DNA of 5,085 bases from Clostridia bacterium (GTDB lineage Bacteria > Bacillota_A > Clostridia > Christensenellales > Aristaeellaceae), in NCBI GenBank assembly GCA_900754775.1, contig CAAEDZ010000312.1:1-5085 (forward strand), in the 5' to 3' direction. The notes under the pieces were generated by a model. The model was given only the letters and a program-made list of their open reading frames with translations. It was not told the DNA's origin and did not search any database. Positions 1-5,085 of this stretch are shown piece after piece. The position numbers and the translations under genes are program-made. How positions within the stretch are numbered: the stretch's first letter is position 1; every line of letters starts with the position of its first letter.

Positions 1-456
1 GCTGTCGGCCGTGTACCACGTGTAGCAGTTCGGGCCGAGGAAGGGGGAGTTTACGTCGGCCATCTCCGGCCGCAGTGTGCGGGAGAGTACCTGAGAATAG
101 CTGTTGCCCTTTACCTGCTCGTAGACGACCAGCGTATATTCGCGGTTGCCGTTTTGCAGGGGGTAGACATCGTATTCGCCATCGCCGGCGAGGTCGTAGG
201 TATACTGCTCGTCGCCGGTGATGCGCACCTTGCGCTTTTTGCTGCTGGACATCTTGACCATGACGTAGCCCTGGTCGATGTTGCTGGCATCCACGGTGGC
301 GCCGCCGCTTGAATAGACCGCGTCGCCCGTGGCCTCCGGGTAGATGGCCACCGAGGCGGCCACGGCCAGAAAAGTGAGCAAAACGGCCATGGCCGCAGCG
401 AACATCGCTCCGGCCTTTCCCTGCCCATGGCGCCAACGCCCCGGCTTTTCTCGCAT
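1..456 (-). CDS. Exported protein, N-terminal part; resembles clostridial transglutaminase-domain proteins (partial, cut by window edge)
   Basis: This open frame starts at the ATG at 456-454 and stays open to position 1, giving 152 residues without a stop. A GGGGGA ribosome binding site lies 5 nt upstream of the ATG. The N-terminus is basic (R2, K4, R7, R9, K14) and is followed by a hydrophobic stretch at about residues 18-39 that looks like a signal peptide or signal anchor; I see no lipobox cysteine. The mature part reads like a beta-rich domain, with segments such as DQGYVMVKM (61-69), YTYDLAGDGEYDVYPL (85-100) and NSPFLGPN (136-143). From memory, this pattern matches the region preceding the catalytic domain in clostridial transglutaminase-like (papain-fold) proteins. 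The catalytic Cys-His-Asp part would lie beyond the window, so enzymatic function is inferred only. The gene has its own promoter and is separated from the ABC operon by a terminator. The reading frame and export signal are secure; the family is moderately sure. Confidence 0.72.
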   Translation of the reverse strand, partial: MREKPGRWRHGQGKAGAMFAAAMAVLLTFLAVAASVAIYPEATGDAVYSSGGATVDASNIDQGYVMVKMSSSKKRKVRITGDEQYTYDLAGDGEYDVYPLQNGNREYTLVVYEQVKGNSYSQVLSRTLRPEMADVNSPFLGPNCYTWYTADS

Positions 457-509
457 GCTGTTCCCCCGGTCCTGTCCCCTCGACTTTATGCGGTCGGTCG
501 GGATGCGCC

Positions 510-524
510 GGTTACAATGTAACC
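510..524. promoter_or_regulatory. Perfect 15-bp palindrome in the leader of the exported-protein gene (candidate operator)
   Basis: GGTTACAATGTAACC has two perfect 7-bp arms (GGTTACA/TGTAACC) around a single central base. It lies about 13-27 nt downstream of the start site predicted from the promoter at 544-572, and 54 nt upstream of the ATG. A repressor bound here would act as a roadblock. The TACA/TGTA core recalls BlaI/MecI/CopY-type operators, but the spacing between half-sites differs, so the regulator is unknown. It could also form a small RNA hairpin, although a 1-nt loop is too tight without opening some pairs, which favours a DNA site. Confidence 0.5.
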
Positions 525-543
525 AGCACCTCTATACATCCTT

Positions 544-572
544 ATTTTAGCAATTCTGCATTCGGAAGTCAA
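544..572 (-). promoter_or_regulatory. Sigma-A-type promoter for the exported-protein gene
   Basis: Read on the minus strand, the -35 box is TTGACT (572-567) and the -10 box is TAAAAT (549-544), with an ideal 17-bp spacer. Transcription should begin near 537, leaving a leader of about 80 nt before the ATG at 456. The promoter lies downstream of the ABC operon terminator, so the gene is expected to be transcribed independently. Confidence 0.75.
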
Positions 573-618
573 CTCAAAGGAGGCTGATTTCAAAATATTG
601 CCATATGAAACAGTATAT

Positions 619-643
619 GTGGAAATGTCTTCATAGTTTCCAC
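619..643. repeat. 7-bp inverted repeat just beyond the operon terminator
   Basis: GTGGAAA (619-625) and TTTCCAC (637-643) form perfect arms around an 11-nt loop. The repeat starts three bases past the T-tract of the terminator at 646-681 and lies upstream of the promoter at 544-572. It has no T-run of its own on either strand, so it is not a second canonical terminator. Its role is unknown and it may be incidental. Confidence 0.35.
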
Positions 644-645
644 GC

Positions 646-681
646 AAAAAGCGCGGCACAGGGGCGTTCCCCATGCCGCGC
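646..681 (-). terminator. Rho-independent terminator of the marR-ABC-ABC operon
   Basis: The stem begins 5 nt after the TGA stop of the second ABC gene. On the minus strand, GCGCGGCA pairs perfectly with TGCCGCGC (8 bp). An inner GGGG/CCCC stem closed by an AACG tetraloop stacks on it, with small unpaired bases between the two stems. Five Ts follow directly (650-646). On the plus strand there is no T-run after the stem, so it should act only on leftward transcription. Confidence 0.92.
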
Positions 682-685
682 AGCG

Positions 686-2494
686 TCAAGAGAGTTCAAA
701 CATGCCGTGGTAGAGCTGATAATACATACCTTTCTGGCGGAGCAGTTCTTCGTGGTCGCCGCGCTCGACGATGCGGCCATGGTCCAGCACCATGATGGCG
801 TCGGCATTGCGCACGGTGGAGAGGCGGTGGGCGATGACGAAGACGGTGCGGCCCTGCATCAGGCCGTCCATACCCTTTTCGATGAGGGCCTCGGTGCGCG
901 TGTCGATGGAGGAAGTGGCCTCGTCGAGGATGAGTACGGGCGGGTCCTCCACGGCGGCGCGGGCGATGGCCAACAGCTGCCGCTGGCCCTGCGAGAGGCT
1001 GGCGCCATCGGCAGTGACCATGGTATCGTAACCCTTGGGCAGGCGGCGGATGAAGGAATCGGCGTTGGCGATGCGCGCGGCGCGCTCGACTTCCTCCCGC
1101 GTGGCGTCCAGTTTGCCAAAGCGGATATTGTCGGCGATGGTGCCGCTGAAGAGGTGCGTATCCTGCAAGACGATGCCCAGCGAGCGGCGCAGGTCGTCCT
1201 TGCGGATGTCGCGCACGTCGATGCCATCGTAGACGACGCGGCCTTTCTGCACATCGTAGAAGCGGTTGATGAGGTTGGTGATGGTGGTCTTGCCCGCGCC
1301 GGTGGAGCCGACGAAGGCGATCTTCTGACCGGGCTTGGCGTAAAGGGAGACATCGTGGAGGATGGTCTGGCCCTCCTCATAGCCAAAATCGACGTTTTCA
1401 AAGCGCACATCGCCGCGCAGGGGCGTGCGCGTGCCGTCCTCCCGCAGCCAATCCCAGCCCTTGCCATCTTCCGTGCGCGCAAGGCGCACCTTGCCCTCAT
1501 CCACTTCCGGGGGCTGGCTCATGGCCTGAAAGACGCGCTCCGCGCCGGCCAGCGCCGCCAGCAGGAAGTTGGACTGGGCGGTGAACTGGTTGATGGGCAT
1601 GGCCGCCTGCCGCACGAAGACCAGATAGCTGGCGAGGCTGCCCACGTCCGCCAGACCGTTGAGGGCCAGCAGGCCGCCGAGGACGGCGACGATGGCGTAG
1701 TTGATGTAGGAAATGGTGACCACGGCGGGCACCATGGTGGCGGCGTAGCTCTGCGCGCCCTCGCCGGCCTTGCGCAGGGCCTCGTTGCGCTCGCGGAACT
1801 TCTCCATGTTCGCGTCTTCGTGGTTGAAGACTTTGACGACCTTCTGGCCGCTGACCATCTCCTCGATATAGCCGTTGAGTTCGCCCAGATACTGCTGCTG
1901 GTGGCTGTAATGGGCCTTGCTGCGCCGGCCGCTGTAACGGATGTTGAGGAACATGGCCAGATAGCCCAGCACCACGAACAGCGACAGGCGCCAGTTGAGG
2001 ATGAAGAGGATCAGCAGCGTGCCCGTGATCTGGATGAAGCTCTGGATGAGCATGGTGAAACTGTTGTTGAGGGCGTCGGAGATGGTGTCCACATCGCCGG
2101 TGAAGTAGCTCATGATGTCGCCGTGCCTGCGGGTGTCGAAAAAGCGCAGGGGCAGCGTTTGCAGATGGGCAAAGAGGTCGCGCCGGATGTCGTAGAGTAC
2201 CTTCTGAGCTGCCTTGACCATCGTCTGCGTATAGCCGAGGGCGCTGAGCGCGCCTATGATGCAGATGCAGGCGGTGAGGACGACGCCATGGATGAGGGCG
2301 TCCAGATCGCCATCGACCAGATCGTTGACCACGGGGCGGATCATGTAGGTGGCGAGCAGATTGCCGAGGGCGCTGATGGTCACCAGCACGGCCACCAGCA
2401 GCAAAAGCAGCTTGTGGCGGCCCATGTAGCTGAGCAGTTTGCCCACCGTATAGCGCAGGTTTTTCGGCCGGGCGTTGTTATACTGCCGCGCCAT
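686..2494 (-). CDS. ABC exporter half-transporter B: fused permease/ATPase with intact catalytic residues and a degenerate signature
   Basis: This 602-residue protein has the usual length for a half-size type IV ABC exporter. An N-terminal six-helix membrane domain (about 28-325, with clear hydrophobic stretches at about 28-50, 70-88, 148-186 and 254-278) is joined to a cytoplasmic ATPase domain (about 362-602). Visible motifs are Walker A GSTGAGKTT (396-404), Q-loop Q444, signature LSQGQ (500-504), Walker B VLILDE (520-525) with catalytic E525, D-loop SSID (528-531) and switch H556. The second G of the signature LSGGQ is replaced by Q. A charged linker of about 30 residues (330-360) precedes the ATPase domain, as I recall from the YheH/BmrD-type partner. 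It should pair with the 581-residue protein encoded just upstream to form a heterodimeric exporter of drugs, lipids or peptides; the substrate cannot be read from sequence. The ATG at 2494 lies 8 nt from a GGAGG inside the preceding gene and overlaps it by 17 bp. The gene ends at TGA 688-686, followed by the terminator. Confidence 0.95.
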   Translation of the reverse strand: MARQYNNARPKNLRYTVGKLLSYMGRHKLLLLLVAVLVTISALGNLLATYMIRPVVNDLVDGDLDALIHGVVLTACICIIGALSALGYTQTMVKAAQKVLYDIRRDLFAHLQTLPLRFFDTRRHGDIMSYFTGDVDTISDALNNSFTMLIQSFIQITGTLLILFILNWRLSLFVVLGYLAMFLNIRYSGRRSKAHYSHQQQYLGELNGYIEEMVSGQKVVKVFNHEDANMEKFRERNEALRKAGEGAQSYAATMVPAVVTISYINYAIVAVLGGLLALNGLADVGSLASYLVFVRQAAMPINQFTAQSNFLLAALAGAERVFQAMSQPPEVDEGKVRLARTEDGKGWDWLREDGTRTPLRGDVRFENVDFGYEEGQTILHDVSLYAKPGQKIAFVGSTGAGKTTITNLINRFYDVQKGRVVYDGIDVRDIRKDDLRRSLGIVLQDTHLFSGTIADNIRFGKLDATREEVERAARIANADSFIRRLPKGYDTMVTADGASLSQGQRQLLAIARAAVEDPPVLILDEATSSIDTRTEALIEKGMDGLMQGRTVFVIAHRLSTVRNADAIMVLDHGRIVERGDHEELLRQKGMYYQLYHGMFELS

Positions 2495-4223
2495 CGACCA
2501 TCCCTCCTTTCATCTGCGAGGCGTAGATCTCCTGATAGATGGGGTCTGTGGCCAGCAGCTCCTCGTGCGTGCCGGAGGCGTGGACGCGGCCATCGTCGAG
2601 GATGTAGATGCGGTCCGCCTCCATCACCGAGGTGACGCGCTGGGCGATGATGATCTTGGTGACATTGGGAATTTGGGAAAGCGCGGCGCGGATGCGGCCC
2701 TCGGTGGCGGTATCCACGGCGCTGGTGGAATCGTCGAAGATCAGCACCTTGGGGCGCTTGAGCAGCGTGCGCGCGATGCAGAGGCGCTGCTTCTGGCCGC
2801 CGGAGACGTTGACGCCGCCCTGCCCCAAGTCTGTATCCAGCCCCTTGGGCATGTTCTTGAGAAAATCGTCGGCGCAGGCGGCGCGGCAGGCGGCCCAGAG
2901 GGTCTCGTCGTCGGCGTCCGCGTCTCCCCAGCGCAGGTTGTCGCGCACGGTGCCGGAAAAAAGCACGTTCTTTTGCAGGACGATGCCCACGGCGTCGCGC
3001 AGGGCGTGGAGGTCGTATTCGCGCACGTCGCGGCCGCCGACGCGCACCGAGCCCTCCGTCGCCTCGTACAGGCGGGGGATGAGCTGCACCAGCGTACTCT
3101 TGGAAGAGCCGGTGCCGCCGAGGATGCCCACCGTCTGCCCGGCGGGGATGTGCATGGTCACGCCGGAGAGGGCGTATTCCTGCGCGTCCTCGTGGTACTT
3201 GAAGGAGACGTTTTCAAAGTCTATGCTGCCATCCGGCACTTCTTGGACTGCGTTTTCCGGGGAGGTGAAGGCGATGTTTTCATCCAGCACTTCGCTGACG
3301 CGCACCGCGCTGGCCAGGGAGCGGGTGAGGAGCAAAAAGACGTTGGAGAGCATCATCAGCGAGTTCATCACCTGCAATACGTAGCTGAAGAAGCCCGTCA
3401 GCTCGCCCACCTGCAGTTCGCCGCCCAGCACCATGTTGCCGCCAAACCACATAATCAGCACCACGCAGGCGTACATGCAGGTCTGGAAGGCGGGCAGGTT
3501 GAAGGTGGCGAAGTGGAAGGTCCTCTGCGAGGTCTGCATCAGTTTGGCGTTGACGCGCTCGAACTTTTCTTCCTCATATTCGCCGCGCACGAAGGCCTTG
3601 ACGGCGCGGATGGCGGTGAGGCCCTCCTGCACGACGTTGTTGAGCGCGTCCACCGCCCGCTGCAAAACGGCGTACATGGGCGCGACCTTGCGCAGGATGA
3701 GGATGAGCGCCAGCGCAAGGATGGGCGCGCAGACGAAAAAGACGATCGAAAGGCGCGGGTTCATGGAAAAGGAGAGGCCCACGCCCATCAAAAGCATCAC
3801 TGGGCTGCGCACCAGCGGGCGCAGGCCGCCGTTGATGGCGTTTTGCAAAACGGTCACGTCCGTGGTCATGCGGGTGATGAGCGAAGAGGTGGCGAAATGG
3901 TCGATGTTGGAAAAGGCGTACTGCTGCACGCGGGCAAACTCGGCCTCGCGGATGCGCGCGCCCCAGCCATAGGCGGCGCGGGCGGCGAAGCGGGCGTAGA
4001 GCAGGCCGCAGATGAGCGAAAGCACCGCGCATATCCCCATCTGCGCGCCCTTATATAATATGTAGGAAATGTTTCCGAGGCGGACGCCTTCGTCGATGAG
4101 CTGCGCCATGAGTACGGGGATGATCAGCTCGAAGACCGTTTCGACAAAGACCAGAGCCATGCCGATGAACATGTCCCGGCGATAGGGGCCGAGATAGCCG
4201 AACAGGCGCTTCAGGTCTCGCAT
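2478..4223 (-). CDS. ABC exporter half-transporter A: fused permease/ATPase with degenerate catalytic residues
   Basis: This 581-residue protein has an N-terminal membrane domain (about 17-310, hydrophobic stretches at about 19-38, 59-77, 138-177, 245-266 and 275-298) and a C-terminal ATPase domain (about 333-571). Walker A is GGTGSSKST (369-377), with S374 where the second GxG glycine usually sits. The Q-loop is Q417 and the signature VSGGQ (473-477) is functional-looking. Walker B is VLIFDD (493-498), so the catalytic Glu is Asp (D498), and the switch His is Gln (Q528 in IAQR). These substitutions mark the non-catalytic half of a heterodimeric exporter of the BmrC/TM287 class, with the downstream 602-residue protein as partner. 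Its intact VSGGQ would complete the partner's catalytic site. The ATG at 4223 has GGAGG 7 nt upstream, inside the marR gene, with a 13-bp overlap, so translation is probably coupled. Export substrate is unknown; multidrug efflux is the common annotation but is not shown here. Confidence 0.95.
   Translation of the reverse strand: MRDLKRLFGYLGPYRRDMFIGMALVFVETVFELIIPVLMAQLIDEGVRLGNISYILYKGAQMGICAVLSLICGLLYARFAARAAYGWGARIREAEFARVQQYAFSNIDHFATSSLITRMTTDVTVLQNAINGGLRPLVRSPVMLLMGVGLSFSMNPRLSIVFFVCAPILALALILILRKVAPMYAVLQRAVDALNNVVQEGLTAIRAVKAFVRGEYEEEKFERVNAKLMQTSQRTFHFATFNLPAFQTCMYACVVLIMWFGGNMVLGGELQVGELTGFFSYVLQVMNSLMMLSNVFLLLTRSLASAVRVSEVLDENIAFTSPENAVQEVPDGSIDFENVSFKYHEDAQEYALSGVTMHIPAGQTVGILGGTGSSKSTLVQLIPRLYEATEGSVRVGGRDVREYDLHALRDAVGIVLQKNVLFSGTVRDNLRWGDADADDETLWAACRAACADDFLKNMPKGLDTDLGQGGVNVSGGQKQRLCIARTLLKRPKVLIFDDSTSAVDTATEGRIRAALSQIPNVTKIIIAQRVTSVMEADRIYILDDGRVHASGTHEELLATDPIYQEIYASQMKGGMVDGAAV
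2501..2510 (-). promoter_or_regulatory. Ribosome binding site of half-transporter B, nested in the end of half-transporter A
   Basis: On the minus strand the sequence AAAGGAGGGA lies with its GGAGG core (2507-2503) 8 nt before the ATG at 2494. This fixes the start of the 602-residue protein. The site encodes part of the MKGGM segment near the C-terminus of the upstream protein, so both genes are constrained here. Confidence 0.85.
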
Positions 4224-4654
4224 GGATGCTCCTCCCTCCAGTCCACATAGTTTTTCAGCGCGCGGGTGAGGTAGGCGCTGAACGCCTCGCGGTCCTCGGG
4301 GCTAAAGCCGCGCAGCATGATCTCCTCCACCTGCGCGCGCTTGGCCATCCACGCTCGCGCCGCTTCCCGACCTCGGTCGGTTGCGGAGAGCGATTTGCGA
4401 CGGCGGTTGCTTTTGTCCGCTTCGACGGCGATGAAGCCGCCCTTTTCCAGCGATTCCACCATGCGCGAGATGGCCGCGGGGTCAATGGAGAAGTAGTCCG
4501 CCAGTTCGCTCTGCCGGCAGGGGCCGTGTTCGGCGAGGTAGGCGATCAGCTTGGGCTGCCCCGCGCCCAGACCCAGCGCCCGCATGTAGGGGCGGAGGAT
4601 GTTGCGCTGGGCGTGAAAGGCGCGGTAAAGCAGCATGTGCATGGATTCCTGCAT
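4211..4654 (-). CDS. MarR-family transcriptional regulator, probable repressor of the ABC exporter operon
   Basis: This 147-residue protein has the usual MarR length. The winged helix-turn-helix covers about residues 32-97: a helix with RQSELADYF (47-55), a recognition helix around PAAISRMVESLEKGG (59-73), a basic wing EADKSNRRRKSLS (78-90) with the conserved acidic residue D80 and R84/R85, and the TxxG element T92-G95. The flanking N- and C-terminal helices form the dimer interface in this family. Cys46, just before the first DNA-binding helix, could be redox-sensitive, but one Cys is weak evidence. The ATG at 4654 is chosen because GGGAGG lies 7 nt upstream; M5 and M7 lack such a site. It is the first gene of the operon and directly precedes two ABC exporter genes, a standard arrangement for a substrate-responsive autorepressor. 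Two palindromes over its promoter (4683-4709) fit autoregulation. Confidence 0.93.
   Translation of the reverse strand: MQESMHMLLYRAFHAQRNILRPYMRALGLGAGQPKLIAYLAEHGPCRQSELADYFSIDPAAISRMVESLEKGGFIAVEADKSNRRRKSLSATDRGREAARAWMAKRAQVEEIMLRGFSPEDREAFSAYLTRALKNYVDWREEHPCET
4229..4239 (-). promoter_or_regulatory. Ribosome binding site of half-transporter A, nested in the marR 3' end
   Basis: On the minus strand GGAGGGAGGAG holds two overlapping purine-rich Shine-Dalgarno cores. The nearer GGAGG (4235-4231) is 7 nt from the ATG at 4223. It encodes the WREE residues (139-142) of the MarR protein and supports both the chosen start and translational coupling. Confidence 0.85.
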
Positions 4655-4661
4655 GCGCGTT

Positions 4662-4668
4662 CCTCCCT
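4662..4668 (-). promoter_or_regulatory. Ribosome binding site of the marR gene
   Basis: On the minus strand AGGGAGG precedes the ATG at 4654 by 7 nt and settles the start over the internal methionines at codons 5 and 7. Confidence 0.8.
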
Positions 4669-4682
4669 TGCAGCGTTCCTTG

Positions 4683-4709
4683 TTGACATATCAACTATTG
4701 ACATGTCAA
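4683..4709. promoter_or_regulatory. Two tandem palindromes, probable MarR operators
   Basis: Read on the plus strand, TTGACATATCAA (4683-4694) and TTGACATGTCAA (4698-4709) match at 11 of 12 bases. The second is a perfect 12-bp palindrome; the first has one mismatched pair. Their centres are 15 bp apart. The perfect copy abuts the -10 box of the leftward operon promoter and covers its predicted start site, and the other lies in the early leader. Binding here would block transcription. Size and position fit a MarR dimer site, and the marR gene starts about 30 bp away. That this MarR binds here is inference. Confidence 0.72.
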
Positions 4710-4736
4710 TTATAACGGTATGGAGGCATTTGTCAA
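4709..4736 (-). promoter_or_regulatory. Consensus promoter of the marR-ABC-ABC operon
   Basis: On the minus strand the -35 box is TTGACA (4736-4731) and the -10 box is TATAAT (4714-4709), both perfect consensus, with a 16-bp spacer. The start site should be near 4702, giving a leader of about 47 nt. Such a strong promoter would need a repressor, which fits the palindromes lying on it. Confidence 0.85.
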
Positions 4737-4773
4737 GGCTTCGCGGCGCGGTCGCGGAAAAATAACGCGCACA

Positions 4774-4787
4774 GGCGTTGATACGCC
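4774..4787. repeat. Short inverted repeat overlapping the plus-strand -35 box
   Basis: GGCGT and ACGCC flank a 4-base centre TGAT. The repeat covers the -35 box of the promoter of the small divergent gene. It could be an operator for an unknown regulator, but 5-bp GC-rich arms arise easily by chance in this composition. Confidence 0.25.
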
Positions 4788-4805
4788 GCGCTTTCGTGGT
4801 ATAAT
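4778..4805 (+). promoter_or_regulatory. Sigma-A-type promoter for the small ACT-like gene
   Basis: The -35 box TTGATA (4778-4783) and the consensus -10 box TATAAT (4800-4805) are separated by 16 bp. Transcription would begin near 4812, only about 26 nt before the ATG. The -35 boxes of this and the divergent operon promoter are 41 bp apart, so the two do not overlap. Confidence 0.78.
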
Positions 4806-4837
4806 ATGGCTGAAAACAGCAACGGGAGGTATGTTTT

Positions 4838-5085
4838 ATGGATAATTGCTGCTACATCATCGGCGTGCGCGTCAACCATCGGGTAGCGAACGCGGTCGGT
4901 TTGCAGGAAGTGCTGACCAAATACGGCTGCAACATCAAGCTGCGCGTGGGCCTGCACGAGACCAGCGAGAAGTTCTGCGCGGACGACGGCGTCATCATGC
5001 TGCAGGTCTGCGGCGAAAAGGCCGATCTGGAAGGCATGGTCGGCGCGCTCAACGCCATGGAGGGCATCCGCGCCAAAATGCTCGA
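4838..5085 (+). CDS. Small cysteine-rich ACT-like domain protein, similar to the TM1266 / iron-only hydrogenase regulator group (partial at 3' end)
   Basis: The ATG at 4838 follows GGGAGG (4824-4829) at 8 nt; the nearer ATG at 4831 runs into a stop after four codons. The frame is open for 82 codons to the window edge. Hydrophobic and polar patterns suggest a beta-alpha-beta-beta-alpha-beta ferredoxin-like fold: strand 6-12 (YIIGVRV), helix 16-29, strand 31-40 (CNIKLRVGLH), strand 51-58 (GVIMLQVC), helix 61-73 and strand 76-82. This layout, including the IGVRV start and the helix leading to EGI near the end, recalls small ACT/NikR-C-like proteins of Clostridia annotated as putative iron-only hydrogenase system regulators. 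Those are usually about 80-90 residues, so only a few codons are probably missing. Five cysteines (4, 5, 31, 47, 58) are unusual for this size and could bind metal or be redox-active. There is no DNA-binding domain. The family call is from memory of pattern, not a search. Confidence 0.7.
   Translation, partial: MDNCCYIIGVRVNHRVANAVGLQEVLTKYGCNIKLRVGLHETSEKFCADDGVIMLQVCGEKADLEGMVGALNAMEGIRAKML

Noticed and set aside
111..428. Minus-strand open frame of 105 codons overlapping the exported-protein gene
   Set aside because: It is out of frame with the gene starting at 456, which has the promoter, ribosome site, signal sequence and plausible beta-rich domain. The alternative product is a Pro/Arg/Ser/Thr-rich frame-shift artefact.
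576..583. AAAGGAGG on the plus strand, resembling a strong ribosome binding site
   Set aside because: The next ATG (605) is 21 nt away and opens only the antisense frame. No short plausible coding frame starts at a normal distance, so it is taken as chance.
605..2635. Open frame of 676 codons on the plus strand, opposite half-transporter B
   Set aside because: It lies almost entirely antisense to a well-supported ABC gene. Its product is a low-complexity run rich in Ala, Asp, Gly, His and Val, as expected from reading GC-rich codons backwards. There is no suitably spaced ribosome binding site and the frame crosses the terminator.
2475..4058. Open frame of 527 codons on the plus strand, opposite half-transporter A
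   Set aside because: It is the antisense shadow of the 581-residue ABC gene, with the same His/Asp/Ala/Gly-rich composition and no recognisable domain or start signal.
4683..4709. Repeat-spacer appearance of the two 12-bp copies, as in a mini CRISPR
   Set aside because: There are only two copies, the unit is far too short and is palindromic, and the gap is 3 bp. Operators explain it fully.
4683..4716. Possible rightward promoter using TTGACA at 4683 or 4698 with TATAAC at 4711
   Set aside because: The spacers would be 22 bp and 7 bp, both unsuitable. The TTGACA copies are better explained as palindrome half-sites, and the rightward gene has a proper promoter at 4778-4805.
4226..4765. Plus-strand open frame of 179 codons opposite marR
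   Set aside because: It is antisense to the MarR gene, and its end runs through the operon promoter and operators. It has no credible start signal or domain.

Overview
The window looks like a chromosomal segment from a GC-rich member of the Bacillota, probably class Clostridia. Three things suggest this: strong GGAGG-type ribosome binding sites, near-consensus housekeeping promoters (TTGACA/TATAAT), and a MarR plus paired-ABC-exporter operon of the kind common in gut Clostridia. I cannot assign a genus. I see no mobile element, CRISPR array, tRNA or rRNA.

Layout. (1) Positions 1-456, minus strand: the N-terminal 152 codons of an exported or membrane-anchored protein. It resembles the N-terminal region of clostridial transglutaminase-domain proteins and runs off the left edge. 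(2) Positions 457-685: an intergenic region with a good minus-strand promoter for that gene, a perfect 15-bp palindrome in its leader, a small hairpin, and a strong rho-independent terminator that closes the operon to the right. (3) Positions 686-4654, minus strand: a compact three-gene operon in the order marR-family regulator, ABC half-transporter A (581 aa), ABC half-transporter B (602 aa). The genes overlap by 13 and 17 bp, and each ABC gene has its Shine-Dalgarno site inside the end of the gene before it. (4) Positions 4655-4837: a divergent promoter region with a consensus minus-strand promoter covered by two tandem TTGACA-type palindromes (probable MarR operators), and a separate plus-strand promoter. 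(5) Positions 4838-5085, plus strand: most of a small cysteine-rich protein with an ACT-like fold, cut by the right edge.

How it works together (inference). The two ABC proteins have complementary defects. Protein A lacks the catalytic Glu and the switch His but has a good signature. Protein B has an intact Walker B and His but a degenerate LSQGQ signature. They should therefore form a heterodimeric type IV exporter with one canonical and one degenerate ATP site, as in the BmrC/BmrD and TM287/TM288 class. The MarR protein probably represses its own operon by binding the palindromes at the -10 and start site, and is released by a ligand that may be an exporter substrate. The operon is well organised but belongs to known families, and I found no clear evidence of a previously undescribed system. 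The least explained items are the leader palindrome at 510-524 and the small divergent ACT-like protein.
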